From NaphS2 sp964588535 (GTDB lineage: Bacteria > Desulfobacterota > DSM-4660 > Desulfatiglandales > Desulfatiglandaceae): a stretch of 17,660 nt of DNA. Both the position numbers and the translations under genes were made by a program. The stretch lies in NCBI GenBank assembly GCA_964588535.1, contig CAZPQA010000073.1, positions 1 to 17,660 on the forward strand, in the 5' to 3' direction. The notes under the pieces were generated by a model that saw nothing but the letters and a program-made list of their open reading frames with translations, was not told where the DNA came from and did no database searches. Below are positions 1-7,356 of this stretch, piece after piece. The number at the start of each line of letters is the position of its first letter. The stretch's first letter is position 1.

Positions 1-2
1 CC

Positions 3-1439
3 CTGGGGAATGAGATGCTTGAGTTGGAAATCCCCAAGGAAATGCCGAAATATGTCCCGGAAGATCAGGTGCTGCCTGCGCCCACAGGCTGTTATGTTTC
101 CTACGATCTGATTTCGTCCTTTGACAAACTGGTCCACCAGATGTTCAAGGGATGGCAGTACCACTTTGAAATGTTGAATCTGACCTATCTGGCGTACCTC
201 ATGTTCGGGGATGTTTCCCGGAAGCTTTTCCCGGGGATCAGTGAAAGTGCCATTGGAAAGATGGTGGCTGGGGCCTATGTTTCCATGTTCCGGCCCGAAG
301 AGGAGTTGTGTAAGTTGTCCAGGCTCGCCGTCTCCCTCGGTGGTGTGGCGGATATCCTCAAGAGCGACCAACCGGCGGCCGGAAAGATTGCCGAACTTGA
401 AAAGACACCCGACGGGAAACAGTGGCTTGAGGCCTTCGATAAGGCCAAAGACCCGTGGTTTTATGTATCTTGCGGTAGTGGTTGGTTCCATTATGAGGGT
501 AGCTGGATCAACAATCTGGATATCCCGTACGGTTATATTAAGAGTTATGTGGAACGGCTGGAAAACGGCGAGACCATTGAGCGGTCTCTGGACAAGGTGG
601 AAGCGGAACGGGATGAAACCGTTGCCGAATACCGTAAACTGATTGCCAGTGACGAAGACCGAGAGGCGTTTGATGGTGCCTACAATACCGTCAGAACCAT
701 TTACAGGTATGCAGAAGATCACCTGTTCTGGGTGGAACACTGGTTCCATACCATCTGGTTTGCCAAGATAAGAGAGTTCGGTACGCTCCTGGTTGACAAC
801 GGGATGATCAATGAACCGGATGACATATTTATGTTCAACCGCTACGAGATTCCTGAACTTCTGACCGAAGTTGCCACCGCCTGGGCCCTCGGCGTGGGGA
901 TTCCCGTGCGGGGGGACTATTACAAGGCCAAGGCTGAGAAGCGGAAAAAGATCCTTCAAGCAGCCGCTGAATGGAACCCGTCACCGGCTCTGGGTGTTCC
1001 GCCGGAGGAGGTGGCCGAACCGTTTACTATTATGCTTTGGGGTATTACTACCGACAAGGTCAAAGAATGGTTGAAGGGGATGGGAGAGGGAGAGGTTGAC
1101 GCCGCAGGTATCTCCGAACTGAAGGGATTTGCCTCTTCAGCAGGCGTCGTTGAAGGGAAGGCAAGAGTACTCAAACGGCTCAAGGAGGTCATGGAGCTGG
1201 AGCCGGGAGATATCCTGGTTTGCCCCACCACCAATCCTTCGTGGGCCCCGGTTTTCACCAAGATCAAGGCGGCGGTTACTGATATCGGTGGACTCACCAG
1301 CCACGCAGCCATTGTGTGCAGGGAATATGGGGTCCCGTCGGTTACCGGCACCGGAATCGCCACATCGGTCATTAAGACCGGCGATACCCTCAGGGTTGAT
1401 GGCGATACGGGTGTGGTCACCATTGTAGAAAGAGCATGA
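3..1439 (+). CDS. PEP-utilising swivelling-domain subunit, phenylphosphate-synthase alpha-like (5' partial)
   Basis: This is the C-terminal part of a PEP-synthase-like phosphotransferase subunit carrying the mobile phosphohistidine domain. Counting from the ATG at 15, residues ~375-470 form the PEP-utiliser swivelling domain, with motif GGLTSHAAIVCREYG and catalytic His430 (codon 1302-1304). The preceding ~370 residues are rich in Trp and Tyr (for example WQYHFEMLNLTYLAYL) and resemble the corresponding part of phenylphosphate-synthase alpha-type subunits, as I recall that family. The frame stays open to the window edge and relatives carry more N-terminal sequence, so the ATG at 15 is probably internal, although a GGGGA lies just before it. 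The PEP/pyruvate-binding barrel is not present. The ATP-grasp half is the next gene, so the two products probably act together: ATP domain to His430 to an unknown acceptor. Phenol is the acceptor in Thauera phenylphosphate synthase, but the substrate cannot be fixed here. Confident of the family, not of the substrate. Confidence 0.85.
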   Translation: MGNEMLELEIPKEMPKYVPEDQVLPAPTGCYVSYDLISSFDKLVHQMFKGWQYHFEMLNLTYLAYLMFGDVSRKLFPGISESAIGKMVAGAYVSMFRPEEELCKLSRLAVSLGGVADILKSDQPAAGKIAELEKTPDGKQWLEAFDKAKDPWFYVSCGSGWFHYEGSWINNLDIPYGYIKSYVERLENGETIERSLDKVEAERDETVAEYRKLIASDEDREAFDGAYNTVRTIYRYAEDHLFWVEHWFHTIWFAKIREFGTLLVDNGMINEPDDIFMFNRYEIPELLTEVATAWALGVGIPVRGDYYKAKAEKRKKILQAAAEWNPSPALGVPPEEVAEPFTIMLWGITTDKVKEWLKGMGEGEVDAAGISELKGFASSAGVVEGKARVLKRLKEVMELEPGDILVCPTTNPSWAPVFTKIKAAVTDIGGLTSHAAIVCREYGVPSVTGTGIATSVIKTGDTLRVDGDTGVVTIVERA

Positions 1440-1462
1440 TAATGTAAGTGTTTACCTCTTAA

Positions 1463-1535
1463 CCCCTTCCCCCCTTCGACCAGCAAAAAAACCCAAAACA
1501 GGTTGGCCGTCCCAAGGGGGGAGGGGAAATTCCCC
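1463..1535 (+). promoter_or_regulatory. Leader with two competing hairpins over the ribosome binding site
   Basis: The left arm at 1463-1476 (CCCCTTCCCCCCTT) pairs with 1514-1526 (AAGGGGGGAGGGG): 8 bp perfect, a bulge, then 4 bp more, around a 37-nt A-rich loop. The right arm is the purine-rich Shine-Dalgarno region of the next gene. The same bases 1523-1527 (GGGGA) can instead pair with 1531-1535 (TCCCC) directly before the ATG at 1536. Only one structure can form at a time, and both hide the RBS. This suggests translational control or subunit balancing. The structure is seen in the sequence; the function is inferred. Confidence 0.5.
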
Positions 1536-2618
1536 ATGGAGCAAGAGATGGACTACGTTCTCAATTTCGAAGTTCTTGACAAGACGTCCCTGCCGACGGT
1601 GGGGGGCAAGAATGCCAGCTTAGGAGAGATGATTAAATCCGGGGTTCGTGTACCACCGGGGTTTGCTGTGACCACAGACAGTTACCTGAGCTTTATCACA
1701 GAGACGGGTATCAATGATAAGATCATGAGCATCCTTTCAAAGGTTCGCCCTGATGATGTCAGTTCCCTTGATGAAGCCAGTGGGGAAATTCAAACCATCA
1801 TCGAAAAAACACCCATGAACGATGACATCAAAGCCGCAATCCGTCAAGGCTATTTTGAACTGTGCAGGAAATGCCGTATGGAAGACGTGCCCGTAGCGGT
1901 TCGATCGAGCGCCACGGCTGAGGATCTGCCCAATGCCAGTTTTGCCGGACAGCAGGATACCTATCTGTGGGTCATCGGAGAAGATCATATTATCAACCGT
2001 GTCCGCAGGTGCTGGGCCAGCCTTTACACAGCGCGCGCCATTGATTACCGAAATAAGAACGACTTTCCCCATGAGAAGGTATTGATCAGTGTAGGCGTTC
2101 AGAAAATGGTCAATTCAAAGGCTGCAGGCGTCATGTTTACCCTGAACCCCACAAATGGTGATCCGTCAAAGGTCGTGATTGAAGGAAGTTGGGGGCTGGG
2201 GGAGACGGTGGTTTCCGGCTCGGTAAATCCTGACAAGTTTGTGGTCGATAAGGTGACACGGGAGATTGGTGAAAGGACCATATCTCTGAAGCATATCAAG
2301 TGTGTCCATGATCCCGAAGGTGGAGAAGTGACAGACGTGGACGTGGAAGAGGACATGCAGAACAGGTGCTGCCTGGAAGATTCGGAAATTCGAAAATTAC
2401 TGGGAATTGCCAAGAATATTGAGACCCATTATGGCCGGGCCATGGATATTGAGTGGGCCATTGATGGGGACTTTTCTTTTCCGGAAAGCGTATTTATTGT
2501 TCAGGCCCGTCCGGAGACCGTCTGGAGTCAACGCAAAAAGGAGTCTTTACTCGGTAAAAAGAGCGGGTACCAGCTGTTGATGGACCAGGCCATGAAGCGG
2601 ATCAAGATCCCCGGCTAG
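1536..2618 (+). CDS. PEP-synthase-like ATP-binding (PPDK N-terminal) subunit
   Basis: This 360-residue protein matches only the N-terminal ATP-grasp half of PEP synthase/pyruvate phosphate dikinase. Visible motifs in order are the N-terminal GGKNASLGEM...VPPGFAVTT, the VPVAVRSSATAEDLPNASFA segment with FAGQQDTYL, the GVMFTLNP...GSWGLGETVVSG nucleotide-binding core, and the closing FIVQARPETVWS. The protein stops there, without swivelling or PEP-binding domains, as in the beta subunit of Thauera phenylphosphate synthase. It should phosphorylate the histidine of the upstream subunit using ATP. The start chosen is ATG 1536, preceded by a strong purine-rich RBS. An in-frame TTG at 1503 would lie before that RBS, and ATG 1548 is a weaker alternative. 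It follows its partner gene by 96 bp and is probably co-transcribed with it. The acceptor substrate is unknown. Confidence 0.87.
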   Translation: MEQEMDYVLNFEVLDKTSLPTVGGKNASLGEMIKSGVRVPPGFAVTTDSYLSFITETGINDKIMSILSKVRPDDVSSLDEASGEIQTIIEKTPMNDDIKAAIRQGYFELCRKCRMEDVPVAVRSSATAEDLPNASFAGQQDTYLWVIGEDHIINRVRRCWASLYTARAIDYRNKNDFPHEKVLISVGVQKMVNSKAAGVMFTLNPTNGDPSKVVIEGSWGLGETVVSGSVNPDKFVVDKVTREIGERTISLKHIKCVHDPEGGEVTDVDVEEDMQNRCCLEDSEIRKLLGIAKNIETHYGRAMDIEWAIDGDFSFPESVFIVQARPETVWSQRKKESLLGKKSGYQLLMDQAMKRIKIPG

Positions 2619-2654
2619 AGTCCGGGTGAAACTGGGAAAATGGCGTGAGGAGTT

Positions 2655-3173
2655 ATGGTTATGTCGGAGCAACCCCTGTTGGATGGAAAGAAGATTCTCA
2701 TAGTAGATGATGAGGCTGATGTACTGGAGATATTGGAAGAACTGCTGGAAATGTGTGATGTTGTCAAGGCTTCCACGTTTGAAGAAGCCAAATATCTGTT
2801 GGAATCACAACATTTTGACATGACCATTCTGGATATCATGGGGGTTAACGGCTATGGTCTCCTGGAGATTGCCAACAAAAAGGATGTCCCCGCTGTGATG
2901 TTGACGGCCCATGCGTTTACGCCGGGTAATCTGCTCCGATCTGTCAAAGAGGGTGCCGATTCATATTTGCCAAAAGAAGAAATGGGCAACATTGCCATTT
3001 TCCTGAATGACATCCTGGAGGCCATACAAGAAGGAAAAGACCCCTGGGAACCCTGGCAGGATAAGTTGCCCACCTCATACTTTGAAAAGAGATGGGGCGC
3101 CATGTCAAAAGACACAACCCGGGACTTCTGGGATCAATTCAAGGCCGGTATTGAAGAGAGAAAAAATAAGTAA
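2655..3173 (+). CDS. Stand-alone response regulator, variant receiver domain
   Basis: This 172-residue single-receiver protein has a C-terminal extension and no DNA-binding or enzymatic output domain. Receiver residues are intact: acidic pair D18-D19 (ILIVDDE), phosphoacceptor D60 (TILDIMGVNGYGLL), T84 (VMLTAHA) and K107 (YLPKEE). The loop after D60 is two residues shorter than usual: Gly comes at +6 rather than +8, and the normal Pro is missing. Residues ~125-172 are Trp-rich (WEPWQ, KRWG, DFWD) and unassigned. The RBS-like GAGGAG at 2647-2652 lies too near ATG 2655 for ideal spacing, so ATG 2661 may be the true start. It lies 36 bp after the ATP-binding subunit gene and is probably in the same operon. 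A role in regulating the phosphotransferase, or as an acceptor for one of the downstream kinases, is inference only. Confidence 0.82.
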   Translation: MVMSEQPLLDGKKILIVDDEADVLEILEELLEMCDVVKASTFEEAKYLLESQHFDMTILDIMGVNGYGLLEIANKKDVPAVMLTAHAFTPGNLLRSVKEGADSYLPKEEMGNIAIFLNDILEAIQEGKDPWEPWQDKLPTSYFEKRWGAMSKDTTRDFWDQFKAGIEERKNK

Positions 3174-3191
3174 TTTTAGACTGGTTTTTCC

Positions 3192-3220
3192 TTGACGACC
3201 CGTTAGTATTTCGTTACAGT
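3192..3220 (+). promoter_or_regulatory. Predicted sigma70-type promoter
   Basis: TTGACG at 3192-3197 (5 of 6 to the -35 consensus) is followed after exactly 17 bp by TACAGT at 3215-3220 (4 of 6 to the -10). Transcription would begin near 3227, just after the receiver gene ends at 3173, and would first reach the terminator at 3353-3387. Sequence pattern only. Confidence 0.5.
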
Positions 3221-3226
3221 CCGCTG

Positions 3227-3387
3227 CTGAAAAGGAGATCTTATTTTCACCTAAATCCAAGGTCAGCAGAGCAAACATGACCAGGCGCTACCATACGGGT
3301 CCATGTCTTTCAACTGGTTCTTATAACCTTCGAGACGGTAATAAAGAAACAGAACGCCCTTTAGCAGAAATGCGGGGGCGTTTTTTA
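3227..3387 (+). ncRNA. Candidate small RNA or terminated leader, ~160 nt
   Basis: The stretch lies between a predicted promoter and an intrinsic terminator and holds no convincing ORF. Several helices can be drawn. CTGCTGA (3224-3230) pairs perfectly with TCAGCAG (3263-3269). TGAAAA (3228-3233) pairs with TTTTCA (3244-3249). GGTCA (3261-3265) pairs with TGACC (3278-3282). The ATGACC run at 3277-3282 pairs with GGTCCAT at 3298-3304 with one bulge. Some of these exclude each other, as in a switch. I could not match it to a known riboswitch, 6S RNA or SRP RNA. It is either an independent sRNA or an attenuated leader of the kinase operon that starts at 3473. Confidence 0.4.
3353..3387 (+). terminator. 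Rho-independent terminator
   Basis: AACGCCC (3353-3359) pairs perfectly with GGGCGTT (3376-3382), and a run of six T begins at 3381, overlapping the foot of the stem. It would end readthrough from the receiver gene as well as the short transcript started at about 3227. It lies about 85 bp upstream of the hybrid kinase start. Confidence 0.7.
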
Positions 3388-3472
3388 TTGCCGTAATGTC
3401 ATGATGTAGGACCCGGGGTTACCCTGGCCATTTTTGTCCGGCGGGCCGATTTCGCTTTATTGAGGAGACGCC

Positions 3473-6400
3473 GTGCTGGCAGCAAAGTTCAAATCAAGGC
3501 TCTGGGTCAAAGGCATCCTTGTGGTGCTCCTGATTGTCGGGCTCTGTTCCCTCTCCATTGCACTCTATTGTATCCCTCTCACATGGCAGATCACCTATCG
3601 GATGGAGAAGAAATTCGCCATCTCTCAGCTGGACCGCGTGCGCAATATGGTGGCGGTCAAGTACCAGGAAATAGAGCAATATCGGAAATTTGCCCTTCAG
3701 ATGAAAAAACAGGAAATGAAGGATATCGTATCGGTGGTTTACGGATATGTGGATACGGAATACAAGGCGGCATTTGAAGCCGATGCCGGGGAAATAGCCC
3801 GGATCCAGGACAGGGTCATTCGAAATGTTCGCAACATGCGGTATGGAAAAAACGATTATGTTTTTATTTCTGACTTCGATTATGTGATGGTCTGCCATCC
3901 TGATGACAAACTTCACGGTAAAGATTGTTCCGGACTCCGGGGTTTCTACGGAAAACACATGGTCCGTTTAATGGTGGGTGAGGCGAGGATCATGGATGAA
4001 GCATTTATCAATTACTGGTGGCACCGGCTCGGCAAAAATAGGCCCTCTGAAAAACTGGCCTATGCCAGAGTCTTTCAGCCGTGGGACTGGGTGTTGGGCA
4101 CTGGAGTCTATATTGACGATATTGAGGAAGAGGTCAATCGCAAGAAGAAAAGCCTCATAGAGCAGTTGCGAACCATGATGAACCAAATTGTCATCGGCAA
4201 GACCGGCTACATGTATATTTTCGATTCCAAGATGAACATGATCATCCACCCCAACCCGAAGCTGGAAGGGATCAACTTCGAGCATATCAAAGACCCCCTT
4301 ACGGGGGAATCCCTGGCCATTGAACTGGCGGCAACCGCTCTTCGGGAAGATAATGAACTGGCCTATATGTGGGACCGCCCGACCGATCCGGGCAATTATG
4401 TGTATGATAAAATCAGCTGGGTTTCCTATTTTAAGGACCTTGACTGGTTTATCGGATCATCCGTGTATACGGAAGAGCTGTCTGATAATTCGAGACTACT
4501 TGCCAAGCGCATGCTTTTGAGCTCGATTATTGCTTTTATCGCCTCTCTTATTATAGGGAGCTTTTTTCTGAAAAGGTTTCTCCGGCCCATCGAGCACCTT
4601 TCCCAGGTAGCGCTCCAGGTGCAGAAAGGGGATCTGGAAGTGCGAAGCGGCATACAGCGGGAAGATGAGATCGGCATCCTGGCCAACGAATTTGACACCA
4701 TGGTGGAGCAGCTGGCAAGGCACCACGAAAATCTCGAACAGCTTGTGAACGAAAGAACTCAGGAACTAACCCAGGCGAACCTCAATCTTTCCGGGGAAAT
4801 CACCGAACGTAAACAGGCGGAGAAGGCGTTTTTGGAGAGCGAGGCGCGGTTCAGGCTGCTCATCGAGAAAGCACCCCTGGGCATCGCGATGATTCGTGGT
4901 GATGGCGGATGGGCGTACATCAATGCCAACTTTACTGATATGTTCGGTTATGTGCTCAAAGATGTACCCACCGGCAGAGACTGGCTCCGCAGAGCTTTTC
5001 CGGACCCGACCTATCGAAAGGCGGTTGTATCGGAATGGAAACTCTCCTTGGAAGCCGTAAAATTGGGTGAAATTGTCAACCGAACATTTGAAGTCACCTG
5101 CAAAGATGGTTCAAAAAAAATGGTCCTCTTCTGGCATGTGGCATTGAGTAAAGGCGATCATATGATGATCCAGGAAGACATCACGGAGAGTCATCATGCA
5201 CAAGAAATGCTCAAACGGCACAATGAATATTTGTCCGCTCTTCACCAGACCACGCTGGGTCTCATCGGTCGCAGAGAATTGACTGATCTGCTCGAGACCC
5301 TCATCAAACGCGCGGCACAGCTCCTGGACTCGACCGACGGTCTTTTCTACATGGCCGACCCCGCTGCCGATCATCTGGAACTGAAAGTGGGCATTGGCAG
5401 TTTCGTAAAATATATCGGAACGCAATTGGACCCCGGGGAAGGTCTGTGCGGGAAGGTCTGGCAAACGGGAGAACCGAAGGTCCTTGAAGATTATGCAACA
5501 TGGCAGGGGCATAGCGAAAAAATGAAAAACGGCTATTTCGGCGCCGCAATAGCCGTACCCCTCAAATCCGAGAGGCAGGTCCTGGGGGTCATTGCCATCA
5601 CAAGTTCCCAGACGGACCGCATCTTCGGCGAAGAAGATATTGAAATTCTGACCCGGTTTGCCGGGATCGCATCCATTGCCCTGGACAATGCCCTCCTGTA
5701 CAAGGCCACCCGTGAGGCCAGGGAAGCGGCAGAGGCGGCCAATCGGGCAAAAAGCGATTTCTTGGCCAGCATGAGCCATGAAATCCGAACGCCCATGAAC
5801 GCCATTCTGGGGATGGCCGAGCTTCTTTCCGAGTCCCCGCTCAATCCTGAACAACAGAAATACGTCCGCATATCCCGAAATTCGGGACAGGGCCTGCTTG
5901 ATATCATCAATGACATCCTGGATATTTCCAAGGTTGAAGCGGGCCAACTGGTGCTGGAGCACACCTCGTTTGATTTGCAGGAACTCATCGAAAGTACCTG
6001 CGAGTTGATGGCCCTCAAGACCGATGAAAAAGGGCTTGCCCTCATCTGCCGGGTCAAGCCCCATGTGCCCACCCAGCTTGTGGGCGATCCGGTACGATTG
6101 CGACAGATTCTCATTAATCTAGTGGGAAATGCAGTGAAATTCACACATGAAGGGGAAATCAGACTTGAATGCGGACTGTGGACTGGGGAACCGGGAACTG
6201 TACATGAAGCGACTCAAACCAGGGATTCAAATTCCAAAATGGAAGAAGTGGCGCTCCGGTTCTCAGTTCGTGACACCGGCATCGGGATCCCCGAAGACAA
6301 GCAGGCAGCCATTTTCGAGCGTTTCACCCAGGCCGATTCCTCCACCACCCGGAAGTATGGCGGGACGGGTCTTGGACTCAACATCTGCCAGCGCCTGGTG

Positions 6401-6937
6401 GAGTTGATGGATGGGAAGATCTGGGTAGAGGGCCGGGAAGGGGAGGGAAGTACTTTTGCTTTTACCGCCCGCTTCGGCATTGACAAGACTCCCCGAGACA
6501 TCAAAAAGCCGAAAGAGGTCGCGCAGGATCAAAAGATGGAAGCAGCCCCCGAAGTCCGTCCCCTGCATATCCTTCTGGTGGAAGATGCCAAAGAAAACCG
6601 GATTGTGGTCAAGGCCTTTCTGAAGAAGACCCCCCATACCATTGATGTCGCCGAAAACGGCAGGATCGGCGTCGATAAATTCTTGTCAGGTGATTATGAC
6701 CTGGTCTTGATGGACATGCGGATGCCGGTGATGGATGGCTATACCGCCACCGGGGAGATCAGAAAATGGGAAAAGGAGAACAAGAGAGAGGTTATTCCGA
6801 TCATTGCCCTGACGGCCCATGCGCTCAGGGAGGACAGGCAGAAATGCCTCGATGCGGGCTGTACCGATTATTTAGCCAAGCCTTTGAAGAAGGCGGATCT
6901 TTTGAAGAAAATACAGGAATATTCCGCGAGTTCTTGA
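3473..6937 (+). CDS. Membrane hybrid histidine kinase (dCache-HAMP-PAS-GAF-HisKA-HATPase-REC)
   Basis: This 1154-residue sensor kinase starts at GTG 3473, with TGAGGAG at 3461-3467. Domains in order: TM1 ~13-34; a periplasmic double Cache region ~40-345 with two sCache_2-like repeats (YVFISDFDYVMVCHPD...WVLGTGVYIDD and GYMYIFDSKMNMIIHP...WFIGSSVY); TM2 ~348-367; HAMP ~368-421; coiled coil; PAS ~455-575; GAF ~590-745; HisKA with phospho-His769 (SMSHEIRTPMN); HATPase with N-box near N882-N886 and G1 box DTGIGIP from 934; and a C-terminal receiver with Asp1081 (LVLMDMRMPVMDG). Cache domains of this type usually bind small carboxylates or similar ligands; the ligand here is unknown. It is followed after 21 bp by an Hpt gene, the expected next step after an internal receiver. 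Its kinase-receiver module is a close paralogue of the one in the large kinase ending at 16173. Confidence 0.93.
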   Translation: MLAAKFKSRLWVKGILVVLLIVGLCSLSIALYCIPLTWQITYRMEKKFAISQLDRVRNMVAVKYQEIEQYRKFALQMKKQEMKDIVSVVYGYVDTEYKAAFEADAGEIARIQDRVIRNVRNMRYGKNDYVFISDFDYVMVCHPDDKLHGKDCSGLRGFYGKHMVRLMVGEARIMDEAFINYWWHRLGKNRPSEKLAYARVFQPWDWVLGTGVYIDDIEEEVNRKKKSLIEQLRTMMNQIVIGKTGYMYIFDSKMNMIIHPNPKLEGINFEHIKDPLTGESLAIELAATALREDNELAYMWDRPTDPGNYVYDKISWVSYFKDLDWFIGSSVYTEELSDNSRLLAKRMLLSSIIAFIASLIIGSFFLKRFLRPIEHLSQVALQVQKGDLEVRSGIQREDEIGILANEFDTMVEQLARHHENLEQLVNERTQELTQANLNLSGEITERKQAEKAFLESEARFRLLIEKAPLGIAMIRGDGGWAYINANFTDMFGYVLKDVPTGRDWLRRAFPDPTYRKAVVSEWKLSLEAVKLGEIVNRTFEVTCKDGSKKMVLFWHVALSKGDHMMIQEDITESHHAQEMLKRHNEYLSALHQTTLGLIGRRELTDLLETLIKRAAQLLDSTDGLFYMADPAADHLELKVGIGSFVKYIGTQLDPGEGLCGKVWQTGEPKVLEDYATWQGHSEKMKNGYFGAAIAVPLKSERQVLGVIAITSSQTDRIFGEEDIEILTRFAGIASIALDNALLYKATREAREAAEAANRAKSDFLASMSHEIRTPMNAILGMAELLSESPLNPEQQKYVRISRNSGQGLLDIINDILDISKVEAGQLVLEHTSFDLQELIESTCELMALKTDEKGLALICRVKPHVPTQLVGDPVRLRQILINLVGNAVKFTHEGEIRLECGLWTGEPGTVHEATQTRDSNSKMEEVALRFSVRDTGIGIPEDKQAAIFERFTQADSSTTRKYGGTGLGLNICQRLVELMDGKIWVEGREGEGSTFAFTARFGIDKTPRDIKKPKEVAQDQKMEAAPEVRPLHILLVEDAKENRIVVKAFLKKTPHTIDVAENGRIGVDKFLSGDYDLVLMDMRMPVMDGYTATGEIRKWEKENKREVIPIIALTAHALREDRQKCLDAGCTDYLAKPLKKADLLKKIQEYSASS

Positions 6938-6958
6938 AACAGACAGGAGGAAAATTCG

Positions 6959-7270
6959 ATGGAGGAAGAAAGAATCGTGGTCCACGCAGACCCCGATATC
7001 GCTGACGAGATTCCCTGGTATCTGGGACAGGTAAGGGAGTATACGGAAGCGATCGAAAAGGCCATGACAGAGAATGACTTTGAAACCATCGAAGATGCAG
7101 GACACCGCATGAAAGGAAGCGGGGAGGCCTTCGGGTTTGATGCCGTTTCAGAGATGGGAAAATCCCTTGAACAGGCCGCGAAAGGAAAAGATCTTGATGA
7201 AATCGGGACGAAATTGAAGGAACTCTCAAGATACATCGAAGTGGTAGAGGTGGTATACGAAGAAGGTTGA
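6959..7270 (+). CDS. Stand-alone histidine phosphotransfer (Hpt) protein
   Basis: This is a 103-residue all-helical protein of normal Hpt length. The phosphotransfer motif is AGHRMKGSGEAFGF with phospho-His49, matching the HxxKGS pattern of Hpt domains. A good RBS (AGGAGG at 6945-6950) lies 8 bases before the ATG. It is 21 bp downstream of one hybrid kinase, upstream of a receiver-bearing ATPase, and in the same likely operon as a second hybrid kinase. It is the only Hpt module in the window. It is therefore the likely shuttle between the kinase receivers (Asp1081 and Asp2124) and the ATPase receiver (Asp656); that wiring is inferred from gene order. Confidence 0.9.
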   Translation: MEEERIVVHADPDIADEIPWYLGQVREYTEAIEKAMTENDFETIEDAGHRMKGSGEAFGFDAVSEMGKSLEQAAKGKDLDEIGTKLKELSRYIEVVEVVYEEG

Positions 7271-7333
7271 AGTTGAAAGGTCAAAGGTGAAAAGAGCAAT
7301 GAACTATCAGTCATGAGCTATGCGCCATGAGCT
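7264..7333 (+). repeat. Low-complexity short-repeat intergenic tract
   Basis: Iterated purine-rich units GTTGAA, GTTGAAAGG, TCAAAGG, TGAAAAG (7266-7294) are followed by CATGAGCT repeated at 7312-7319 and 7326-7333. The first units overlap the stop region of the Hpt gene. I associate such iterations with intergenic regions of deltaproteobacteria (recollection, not checked). No promoter or terminator is convincing here, so the genes on both sides are probably co-transcribed. Confidence 0.45.
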
Positions 7334-7356
7334 TTCGGCTTATATGAGGATGCATT

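Noticed and set aside
1503..1535. TTG start extending the ATP-grasp subunit by 11 residues
   Set aside because: The extension would encode the Shine-Dalgarno tract itself; ATG 1536 has the strong RBS and leads into the conserved domain.
956..1537. Minus-strand open frame of 193 codons over the swivelling domain
   Set aside because: Shadow of the clear plus-strand phosphohistidine domain; no family resemblance and no ribosome binding site seen.
3255..3345. Possible cyclic di-GMP (GEMM) riboswitch, given GCAAAC and the signalling context
   Set aside because: The conserved GEMM core and tetraloop-receptor elements are not present in the right order; only the short GCAAAC string matches.
3473..5160. 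Chemoreceptor (methyl-accepting protein) because of the dCache-HAMP front end
   Set aside because: No methyl-accepting signalling hairpin follows; PAS, GAF, HisKA, HATPase and receiver domains do.
5111..6064. Long open frame on the minus strand (317 codons) inside the first hybrid kinase
   Set aside because: It is antisense to the HisKA-GAF coding region, encodes no recognisable domain, and arises from the codon bias of the plus-strand gene. Similar antisense frames occur opposite the other kinase.
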